64,000 nucleotides of DNA. Source: DATATV01 sp036268615 (GTDB lineage: Bacteria; Actinomycetota; Actinomycetes; Mycobacteriales; Pseudonocardiaceae). Below the pieces are notes generated by a model. It saw only the letters and a list, made by a program, of their open reading frames with translations, had not been told where the DNA came from and ran no database searches. Below are positions 1 to 7,049 of the stretch, piece by piece. The first letter of the stretch is position 1, and every line of letters begins with the position of its first letter. The stretch spans positions 1 to 64,000 of the forward strand of contig DATATV010000097.1 of the NCBI GenBank assembly GCA_036268615.1. The letters run 5' to 3'. A program made the position numbers and the translations under genes.

Positions 1-1100
1 ATCGGCTTGAGCGAGAAGCTCGCCCGCTCCTCCTCGGAGGCGCCCTCCGGCGCTTCCGGATCGAGGATGAGGAACATGTTCTCGCGGTACTTGCCCCAGT
101 GCCCGCTCTTCTCCCAGAGCTGCTTGTTGTAGAGCAGCGGCGTCTTGATCTCGAAGTAGCCGTTCGCGAGGCACATGCGGCGCATCGCCTGTTGCAGCGT
201 CGTGAAGATCAGCGTGCCGTTCGCGGTCCAGAACACCGCGCCCGGCGCCGCCGGATGGAACGCGAACAGGTCGAGCTCCTTGCCGAGCTTGCGGTGATCG
301 CGGCGCTTGGCTTCCTCGAGCAGCTTCAGATAGGCCTCGAGCTCGGTCTTGTTCGGAAACGCGGTGCCGTAGATGCGCTGTAGCTGCGGGTTCTTCTCGC
401 TACCGCGCCAGTAGGCGGCGGCCGAGCGGGTCAGCTTGACCGCCGGGATGAACTTGGTCGTCGGCACGTGCGGGCCGCGGCACAGGTCGCCCCAGACGCG
501 TTCGCCGCTGCGCGGGTCGAGGTTGTCGTAGATGGTCAGGCCGCCGGAGCCGACCTCCATCACCTCGCTGGTGTCCACCTCAGCGGAGCCGGTGCGCTTG
601 AGGTCGACCAGTTCCAGCTTGTAGGGCTCGCCGGCCAGCTCGGTGCGGGCGGCGTCGACCGACTCGACCTCGCGGCGGGAGAACCGCTGCGCGCCCTTGA
701 TGATCTGCTTCATCCGCTTCTCCAGCGACTGCAGATCCTCCGGGGTGAACGGGCGGGCGACGTCGAAGTCGTAGTAGAAGCCGTCCTTGACCGGCGGGCC
801 GATGCCCAGCTTGGCCTCCGGGAACAGCTGCTGCACGGCCTGGGCCAGCACGTGCGCGCTGGAGTGCCGGATCACCGCGCGGCCGTCCTCGGTGTCGGCG
901 GCGACCGCCTCCACCTCGGTGTCCGACTCCGGCGCCCAGGACAGGTCGCGCAGCTGGCCGTCGGCGTCCCGGACCACGACGATCGTGTCCGGGCCCCGGG
1001 TGGGCAGCTCAGCCTCCCGCACCGCCGTACCGGCGGTAGTGCCGGCCGGAACCACCACGCGGGGGGCGGGTGCGACGGCCGGACGGGAGGGCTGGGACAC
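1..1100 (-). CDS. thrS: Threonyl-tRNA synthetase, N-terminal part (cut by window edge)
   Basis: Class II aminoacyl-tRNA synthetase that charges tRNA-Thr in the cytoplasm. The visible ~366 residues start with a TGS-like domain, then the second additional (editing) domain with the zinc-type HxxxH element (HSSAHVLAQ) and YYDFD, then the region reading WGDLCRGPHVP, and the beginning of the catalytic core (MFLILDPEAPEG). The start is GTG at 1100, preceded by GAGGAG about 6 nt upstream. The 3' part lies outside the window. The long intergenic stretch upstream (1101-1357) separates it from the divergent cassette; I see no T-box-like element there. Identification is very firm from the N-terminal editing-domain motifs. 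Confidence 0.96.
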   Translation of the reverse strand, partial: MSQPSRPAVAPAPRVVVPAGTTAGTAVREAELPTRGPDTIVVVRDADGQLRDLSWAPESDTEVEAVAADTEDGRAVIRHSSAHVLAQAVQQLFPEAKLGIGPPVKDGFYYDFDVARPFTPEDLQSLEKRMKQIIKGAQRFSRREVESVDAARTELAGEPYKLELVDLKRTGSAEVDTSEVMEVGSGGLTIYDNLDPRSGERVWGDLCRGPHVPTTKFIPAVKLTRSAAAYWRGSEKNPQLQRIYGTAFPNKTELEAYLKLLEEAKRRDHRKLGKELDLFAFHPAAPGAVFWTANGTLIFTTLQQAMRRMCLANGYFEIKTPLLYNKQLWEKSGHWGKYRENMFLILDPEAPEGASEEERASFSLKP

Positions 1101-1357
1101 GACTACTCCTCAGGGAAAGGTGGCAACAGTTAGCTGTACAGATGTTATCCGGCGAGCCAGGGTGACCACCTACGGGTTATCACCGGACGCGTGCCCGCGG
1201 GAAGGGACGGCAGGAGCGAACAGCCGATGATACGGAGCGTAGTCATCTCTTCACGTCCATTGACAGCCGCGCTGGGTACTCACGATGCTTGACCGCGCGC
1301 GGTCCTTGGGGGCAACTCCGAGCGCCGCGGCAGGTCAGCCGAAGGGGGCGGTGGGGC

Positions 1358-2758
1358 GTGACGCTGCATCCGGGAAATCCAGCAGAAATGGAACCCGAGC
1401 CAGCTGTCGCCCTTGACGCGGTGTCGGGGACGCTCAAGCAGGCAGCCGGTTATATCCGCTCCCGAATCACCACAGAACACACTCATCACGGCTGGCGGCA
1501 GTTCCTACAAGAGGACGGCCCGCCGTCGGTAACCGGTACCGCATGCGTAATTTCCACCCTGGCCAGAATGGGTGTGGCGACCGACGACTCGCAACTGAGA
1601 ATGGGCACGAGCTTCATTACCGCGTCGATCCGGGCGGACGGCGGTTGGTCGAAACCGGAGTTCGACCAGCACATCTCACTGACGCTGGTGAGTTGCTTAG
1701 CCCTGATCGCCCTGCGCAGCCAGGGACACGGACCGCACGACCCGGCCATCGATGCCGGGTTACGTTGGCTGGAGCAGGCGCAGAACACCGACGGCGGCTG
1801 GGGTTGTACTGCGGGCGACGACCGCAGCAACGTGACGGCGACCGCCTATGCGATCCGCACCCTGGCCGGGCAACCGGCCTTCCTCATCGGACGGGCCGCG
1901 ATCGACCGAGCGGTGGAATGGCTGCTGCGCCAGCGCCGGGACACGGGTGGCTGGGGCCTTGACGCGGACAGCTCGGCGACCCTCGCGCACACCAGCCATG
2001 CTGTGGAGGGCCTGCTCGCCGGCGGGCACCCGCGCGGCGATCTGCTGAGCACCCGTGCCTGGCTCTGCGACGAGGTGGCGAAGACGCCCCTGACGCCCTG
2101 GATCGAGCACTACAACTTCACCCGGCGACACGCCACAGTGCTGCCGCTCCAACTGCTGTCCAGCCGGCTGAGCTGGACACATCTGCCCGCCGAACGCTCG
2201 CTGATCGCGCTGCTCGGGCTCGGCGCCGACCCGTCCTCCGCGCTGCTGACGCTGCTCGTGCGGGATCTTGAGCAGCGGTACAACGATCACGGGTACTGGG
2301 AGGTGCAGACCGTTCCGGCCACCGCCCCCTCCTGGGCAGCGCTGGAGTCGGTCAACGCTCTCGGCCTGTACCTGGACCGCATGGAGGAGGCAAAAGAGAC
2401 CATCGAGTTCCGCAAGGCGACCCGACTACTCGGCAGCCGGGTCCTCGACCTCGAGCGGAACCGGGTCTCGATTCTGGAACAACTCACGCTGGTCACCGAG
2501 CGGCTCGAAAGACTGGAAACTGCGCAGAAGAAACTCCAGCTAAGAACCAAGTTGGGCGACGCCCTCCGGCACGCTGTGCGTTCCCGGCGGGTCCGGATCG
2601 CCGCGGCGCTGCTGATCACCGGGACGATCTCGTTGTTCTATCTGTTGTTCTGGGACCGGACCGACAGCGTGGGCACCCGGGTGGTGGGAGTGGCGACGAT
2701 CATGGCTGCCGGCACCGGAATTCTCGCCCTCGACTGGTTCAAGGGAAAAGGGATCTGA
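1358..2758 (+). CDS. Membrane-anchored terpene-cyclase/prenyltransferase-repeat protein
   Basis: First gene of the five-gene cassette. Residues ~20-330 form an alpha/alpha-toroid of the squalene-hopene cyclase/prenyltransferase-beta type: three GGW repeats are visible (ADGGWSKPEF, TDGGWGCTAGDD, TGGWGLDADS), each followed by a Ser/Thr-x-T-A helix. The class II cyclase acid motif DxDD is not intact: the best match is DADS. Residues ~350-410 are charged and predicted coiled coil (LERNRVSILEQLTLVTERLE), followed by two hydrophobic helices near the C-terminus, so the protein is probably anchored in the membrane with the toroid in the cytoplasm. GTG at 1358 is chosen because AAGGGGG lies 9 nt upstream; ATG at 1388 is possible. 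The stop codon abuts the next ATG. It may be a degenerate cyclase or a binding scaffold; function unknown. Confidence 0.8.
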   Translation: MTLHPGNPAEMEPEPAVALDAVSGTLKQAAGYIRSRITTEHTHHGWRQFLQEDGPPSVTGTACVISTLARMGVATDDSQLRMGTSFITASIRADGGWSKPEFDQHISLTLVSCLALIALRSQGHGPHDPAIDAGLRWLEQAQNTDGGWGCTAGDDRSNVTATAYAIRTLAGQPAFLIGRAAIDRAVEWLLRQRRDTGGWGLDADSSATLAHTSHAVEGLLAGGHPRGDLLSTRAWLCDEVAKTPLTPWIEHYNFTRRHATVLPLQLLSSRLSWTHLPAERSLIALLGLGADPSSALLTLLVRDLEQRYNDHGYWEVQTVPATAPSWAALESVNALGLYLDRMEEAKETIEFRKATRLLGSRVLDLERNRVSILEQLTLVTERLERLETAQKKLQLRTKLGDALRHAVRSRRVRIAAALLITGTISLFYLLFWDRTDSVGTRVVGVATIMAAGTGILALDWFKGKGI

Positions 2759-3403
2759 ATGCAGCGCGAGTCCTATCTCCAGGATCTGGACGCGCGACTG
2801 CACGTCCATCCGTCCTCGGAAGCCGATGCACTAAAGGCCGCACTCCTAGCGGTGACCGATCGACCAGCCGTCGCGACCACCCTGCTGATGCGGATCGGTG
2901 ACATTCTCCTGCGCGCGATCCGCGCCACTCGGGCGGCAGCTGGCAACGGTCCGATTCAGCCGGTGTTCGTTCTCCGTGGCGGGCTGCCGTTCTGGTCGCT
3001 CGCCCAGGAGTTCGACGACCTTCAACCCAGCGGGTTGCTCGTGCCTGCTCGGGTCCGCCACAGCGAAACACCGCACGTTGCGTATGGTTCCCTGCCCCAC
3101 CCGGGCAACCGCGGCTACCTGCTGCTGGACATGCTGATCGCCTCTGGGACGACGATGGCGGTGTGCGCGCAAACAGTCCTCGACCGAACCGGCGTCGACG
3201 GGGCAGCCCTGACCTTCGCCGCACCGTTCGTCGCCGGGTCCGGCCGCGATGCGCTGCTCCAGCGGTTTCCGCAGGCCCGGATCCACTGCATCTGGCACGC
3301 CGAGGAGGTGGACGCGGACGGTCGAATGGTCGGCCCCGGATTCGACGTTGGCGACTTCGCACTCGGCTCAGCTGCCGATCGAATCACCTGGAGTGACTCA
3401 TGA
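2759..3403 (+). CDS. Uracil-phosphoribosyltransferase-like PRTase
   Basis: Type I phosphoribosyltransferase, 214 aa. The PRPP loop reads LLLDMLIASGTT (residues 121-132), like the UPRT form of the loop (DPMLATGGS). The C-terminal base-binding segment MVGPGFDVGDFALG (190-203) matches the UPRT PGLGDAGDR-x-FG hallmark with substitutions. These two points place it with Upp rather than with the hypoxanthine or adenine enzymes, but the base pocket differs (GF for GL, VGDF for AGDR), so the base need not be uracil. It starts directly after the stop of the toroid gene and overlaps the methyltransferase by 4 bp. It probably makes, or cleaves, a nucleotide from PRPP and a base as part of the cassette's chemistry (inference). 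Confidence 0.85.
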   Translation: MQRESYLQDLDARLHVHPSSEADALKAALLAVTDRPAVATTLLMRIGDILLRAIRATRAAAGNGPIQPVFVLRGGLPFWSLAQEFDDLQPSGLLVPARVRHSETPHVAYGSLPHPGNRGYLLLDMLIASGTTMAVCAQTVLDRTGVDGAALTFAAPFVAGSGRDALLQRFPQARIHCIWHAEEVDADGRMVGPGFDVGDFALGSAADRITWSDS

Positions 3404-4083
3404 GATCGAGCCAACAGGTCTTCGCACGCCGGCCGCCCGCACTCGTGCGATGGGAACAGCGGCGCGCTCCGGTGGTGGCCGAGGCACTCCGCCGGGACGT
3501 GCCGACCGGTGGCGTCGCACTCGACGTCGGCTGCGGGTCGGGCGCGCTGGCCGACGAGTTGACGCCCTACTTCGCCCGCGTGGTAGCCGTTGACCGCTCC
3601 CCCGGCCGATTCGTGGGCAGCGGGCCCTTCCTGGTGACGGGTGACGCCTGTGCCCTGCCGGTGCGATCGGCGAGCGTCAACTTTGTTTGCAGCTACGGCG
3701 TCATGCACCACCTTGACCTCGACGAGACGCTGGCCGAGGTCCGTCGGGTGCTCGTGCCGGGTGGACTCGCGGTGTTGGCTGATTTCGTCACCGAGCGCCC
3801 CGACACCCGACCGCAGGTAGCCAGCCATGTCTGCGCCGCGATCCGCGCGTTTCCGGCGTATCGACGCGACGACGGCCTGCGCCGAGCGCTGGCGCTGACG
3901 ACCTTCCGGCTGAGTCCCGGCTGGCTTGCGCACGTCCGCCGCGATGTGTTCCTGACCCCGGCGGACTTCGTCGACAGCTACTCGCGCTGTCTTCCGGGAG
4001 CTCGGTTCGGCACCCTCGGCCAGGGCATGACGGTCACCTGGCAACGACCGGCGACGACACGGCAGACGGCGGGGACGACATGA
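3400..4083 (+). CDS. Class I SAM-dependent methyltransferase
   Basis: 227-aa Rossmann-fold methyltransferase of the Methyltransf_11 type. Motif I is LDVGCGSGAL (41-50), the acidic end of strand 2 is VVAVDRS, motif II-like GDACALPVRSASVNFV gives the adenine-binding Asp, and HHLDLDETLAEVRRVLVPGG is the typical post-motif. The N-terminal ~35 residues are basic. The substrate cannot be read from sequence; the neighbours (PRTase, DUF84, PfkB) suggest a nucleobase or nucleoside, or a protein partner. It overlaps both neighbours by ATGA, so it is translationally coupled. Confidence 0.88.
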   Translation: MRSSQQVFARRPPALVRWEQRRAPVVAEALRRDVPTGGVALDVGCGSGALADELTPYFARVVAVDRSPGRFVGSGPFLVTGDACALPVRSASVNFVCSYGVMHHLDLDETLAEVRRVLVPGGLAVLADFVTERPDTRPQVASHVCAAIRAFPAYRRDDGLRRALALTTFRLSPGWLAHVRRDVFLTPADFVDSYSRCLPGARFGTLGQGMTVTWQRPATTRQTAGTT

Positions 4084-4655
4084 ACCCGACCGGAGACGGC
4101 CCTCGGCCCGAGGACATCGGCGTGGTCGCCGTCGCCTCAGCCAACCCCGCCAAGACCGCCGCGGTACGGGATGCTTTCGCCCTGTTCGGGCAAGCTCCGT
4201 CGATCGTGCGGGCGCCTGTCGACGGCGGACCGGAACAGCCGATCGGCGATCAGCAGACCCGAGAAGGCGCCGAACGCCGCGTCCGACAGCTGCGGGCGAC
4301 CTGTCCGGACGCCCGATGGTGGATCGGCATCGAGGGTGGTGTGGAAGATGTCGGCAGGGATCTCATGGTGTCCGCATGGGCCGTTGTCGCCCATGGCGAC
4401 CGGGAGAGCCACAGTCGGAGCGCGACGTTCTCGCTGCCACCATCGATCGCCGCGAAGGTCCGGGCCGGAACCCCATTGGGTGAAGTCACCCAGGCGTTGT
4501 CGATAGACGAGAACTGGCAGCAGTCCGGGCTGCTGGGCGTGCTGTCCGGCGGCCTGCTGAGCCGGGCCGAACTCTACGTGCAGCCGATCGCGCTCGCCCT
4601 GATTCCGTTATTCTCGCCTTGGCAGCGGATCACCGAGGCGGAGCTCGGGACGTGA
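4080..4655 (+). CDS. DUF84 family protein (inosine/xanthosine triphosphatase-like)
   Basis: 191 aa, related to the YjjX/ITPase superfamily that hydrolyses non-canonical purine NTPs. The N-terminal substrate loop SANPAK (20-25), the DGGPEQPIGDQQTREGA segment (48-64) and GIEGGVE (83-89) fit the family pattern (SxNPvK, eQPxgxxeTxxGA, GxExG). In DUF84 enzymes the usual reaction is NTP to NMP plus pyrophosphate. In this cassette it might remove a modified NTP or act on the PRTase product after phosphorylation (inference). It is overlapped by 4 bp at both ends. Third positions are less GC-biased than in the catabolic operons. Confidence 0.85.
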   Translation: MNPTGDGPRPEDIGVVAVASANPAKTAAVRDAFALFGQAPSIVRAPVDGGPEQPIGDQQTREGAERRVRQLRATCPDARWWIGIEGGVEDVGRDLMVSAWAVVAHGDRESHSRSATFSLPPSIAAKVRAGTPLGEVTQALSIDENWQQSGLLGVLSGGLLSRAELYVQPIALALIPLFSPWQRITEAELGT

Positions 4656-5548
4656 CCGCGACACCGGATCTCGGCGGTCTGCTGGTCATCGGCGACCTGA
4701 TGTTGGACATCGTGGCCACCCCCGATCCACACTTCTCCACTGAGCCCGACGCGACCGGGTACCTGCATGGGAGTGTCGTCGTCACACCAGGCGGCAGTGG
4801 GTTGTCAATCGCGCGTAGTGCGGTCGAGGAGGGCTGGGCGCCGGTATTTCTGCTGCACGGCTCTGGCGGTCGGCCGGGTCCGTTGCGAGCGGCGGCCGAA
4901 CGCGCGTTCGCGGAGCTGGCCGACTTTCGGATCACTTCGATCGCCAGTGTCTGCCCCGACATCGAGCACGGCATTGCTGTCATCGGTTACCACGGACAGG
5001 GCCGCAGGATCATGTTCGGCAGTCCCGGAGCGAACGCGGTCCCCTACACCGACGAGGCGATCGAACAGGCACGGGCCGCACTCCCGGCGGTCGATGCCGT
5101 CATCGTGTCCGGCTATACGTTGTTTCGAGACACCACCGCCGACGGCACGCTGCGTATCATGGCAGCGGCGAACCGGCGACAGATTCCTGTTGTTCTCGAC
5201 GTGGTTCCACACTCGATCGCGCACACTGTCTCGGCGGACCGGTTCGCCGAGATACTCGGTCTGGTTGATGTGGTTTCAAGCGAGCTGAACACCCTGCTGA
5301 CATTGTGGGGTGAGAAACCCTGGCCACAATGTGGATCTGAAGTCGCGCACGATACCGTCGAACGACTACTGAAACTGGTTGATGGAGTCATTGTGTATCC
5401 GGAGTTCCGCCATTATGACGTCCGAAGCCGCGACGGCGTACTCGCGGAGGGCTGGCTTGACCTGCCCGACCGCTCCGCCGACACCCGAGGCCTGGCCGAC
5501 AGGTTCCTGACGGCCACGGTTCGCGATCACTTCATCCGTCACTCATAG
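4652..5548 (+). CDS. PfkB-family carbohydrate/nucleoside kinase, divergent
   Basis: Last gene of the cassette, 298 aa, ribokinase fold. The N-terminal strand LLVIGDLMLDIVATP and the Gly-Gly motif TPGGSGLSIA are recognisable, but the usual Asn of GGxxxNxA is Ser. The C-terminal anion-hole motif DTTGAGDxF reads DTRGLADRF: the base Asp is kept (about residue 283) while the Gly-Ala-Gly hole is altered, so activity may be weak or the donor different. GTG at 4652 overlaps the previous stop as GTGA and is preferred over the upstream TTG. PfkB members include ribokinase, adenosine kinase and pseudouridine kinase; a nucleoside substrate fits the context. Confidence 0.82.
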   Translation: MTATPDLGGLLVIGDLMLDIVATPDPHFSTEPDATGYLHGSVVVTPGGSGLSIARSAVEEGWAPVFLLHGSGGRPGPLRAAAERAFAELADFRITSIASVCPDIEHGIAVIGYHGQGRRIMFGSPGANAVPYTDEAIEQARAALPAVDAVIVSGYTLFRDTTADGTLRIMAAANRRQIPVVLDVVPHSIAHTVSADRFAEILGLVDVVSSELNTLLTLWGEKPWPQCGSEVAHDTVERLLKLVDGVIVYPEFRHYDVRSRDGVLAEGWLDLPDRSADTRGLADRFLTATVRDHFIRHS

Positions 5549-5582
5549 CCGTAGTACCGCGGCCCCACCCCGCGAGTCGGGA

Positions 5583-7049
5583 TCAGCCGGCGAGCGCCTC
5601 GCCGGCACGCAGCCAGGCCAGGGTGTCCCCGGCGGGTTCGTAGCGGCGCAGGTCCTGGGTGCCGCGGACCAGGGCCCGGAGTTCGGCCAGGCCGCCGCCG
5701 ACCGCGCCGACCGCGCGCGCCTGCACCAGGGCGTTGCCCAGGGCGGTCGCCTCGACCGGGCCGGCCACCACCGGGACGCCGCACGCGTCGGCGGTGAGTT
5801 GGCAGAGCAGTTCGTTGCGGGCGCCGCCGCCGACCAGGTGCAGCACGTCGACCTCGCGGTCGGCCAGCCGGCACGCGGTGGCCACCGTCCGCCGGTAGGC
5901 CAGCGCGAGACTGTCCAGCACGCAGCGGACCAACTCGGCCGGCGACACCGGGACCGGTTGGCCGGTGCGCCGGCACTCGGCCGCGATCCGGGCCGGCATG
6001 TCCCCGGGCGGCAGGAAGACCGGCAGGTCCGGGTCGATCACCGAGCGCCGCGCGGGCAGCCGGCCGGCCTGGTCGATCAGCGCGGGCAGGTCGATCTCCC
6101 GCCCGGCCTCGCGCCAGGTGCGCAGCGACTCCTGCAACAGCCACAGGCCCATCACGTTGCGCAGGTACCGAATGGTGCCGTCGACGCCACGCTCGTTGGT
6201 GAAGTTGGCCGTCCGGCTGTCCTCACTGAGCACCGGCTCGGGCAGTTCGAGACCGACCAGCGACCAGGTGCCGCACGAGATGTAGCCGAACCGGTCGTTC
6301 TCGGCCGGCACCGCGACCACCGCCGACGCCGTGTCGTGCGAGCCGACCGCGGTCACCGGGATCGGGCCGGTCAGGCCGGTGTCGGTGAGCACCGAGCCGC
6401 GCAGTTGCCCGGCCGGCCGGCCGGGGTCGCGCAGGTCACCGAACAGGTCGGGGCGGATGCCGACCCGCTTCATCAGGTCCACCGCCCACCGGCCGGTCCG
6501 CACGTCCACCAGTTGGGTGGTGGAGGCGTTGGTCGCCTCGGTGCCGGCGACCCCGGTCAGCCAGTAGCTGAGCAGGTCGGGCACCAGCAGCAGCCGGGCC
6601 GCCGCGGTCAGCGCGCTGCTGCCCTCGGCGGCGACCAACTGGAAGACGGTGTTGAACGGCAACAGTTGCACGCCGGTGGTGGCGTAGAGCTCGGTCGCCG
6701 ACACCTCGGTGAGCACCCGCTCGGCGACGCCGTCGGTGCGGGTGTCCCGGTAGTGCACCGGGTTGCCCAGTAGGGCGCCGGCCGGGTCGAGCAGGCCGTA
6801 GTCCACCGCCCAGGAGTCGATGCCGATACTCGCCGGCTGTCCGCCAAGCCGGCCGGCCTCCCGCAGGCCGCGCAGAACTCCTTGGTAGAGCGCGAGAACA
6901 TCCCAGTGCAGGGTGTCCAGCACACGGACCGGGTCATTGCTGAAGCGGTGTGTTTCGGTCAGTGCCAACCGGTCGGGACCGACCTCGGCCAGCATCACGC
7001 GCCCGCTGGACGCGCCGAGGTCGACCGCGACGACGGGTCGGGCACTCAT
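5583..7049 (-). CDS. rhaB: L-rhamnulokinase
   Basis: FGGY-family kinase (488 aa) that phosphorylates L-rhamnulose to rhamnulose 1-phosphate. It begins with the ATPase phosphate-1 loop VAVDLGASSGRVMLAE, typical of RhaB, and has IGIDSWAVDYGLLD, GSHDTASAVVAVP, SCGTWSLVGLE and the adenosine motif HLVGGGARNELLCQLTADA. It is the last gene of the rhamnose operon and overlaps the aldolase/dehydrogenase gene upstream by 4 bp. Its stop lies 34 bp from the convergent PfkB gene; only a small GC hairpin separates them. Confidence 0.95.
   Translation of the reverse strand: MSARPVVAVDLGASSGRVMLAEVGPDRLALTETHRFSNDPVRVLDTLHWDVLALYQGVLRGLREAGRLGGQPASIGIDSWAVDYGLLDPAGALLGNPVHYRDTRTDGVAERVLTEVSATELYATTGVQLLPFNTVFQLVAAEGSSALTAAARLLLVPDLLSYWLTGVAGTEATNASTTQLVDVRTGRWAVDLMKRVGIRPDLFGDLRDPGRPAGQLRGSVLTDTGLTGPIPVTAVGSHDTASAVVAVPAENDRFGYISCGTWSLVGLELPEPVLSEDSRTANFTNERGVDGTIRYLRNVMGLWLLQESLRTWREAGREIDLPALIDQAGRLPARRSVIDPDLPVFLPPGDMPARIAAECRRTGQPVPVSPAELVRCVLDSLALAYRRTVATACRLADREVDVLHLVGGGARNELLCQLTADACGVPVVAGPVEATALGNALVQARAVGAVGGGLAELRALVRGTQDLRRYEPAGDTLAWLRAGEALAG

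Noticed and set aside
1101..1357. T-box or other riboswitch before thrS
   Set aside because: No T-box sequence or stem-antiterminator pattern was found; nothing conserved recognised in the 257 bp.
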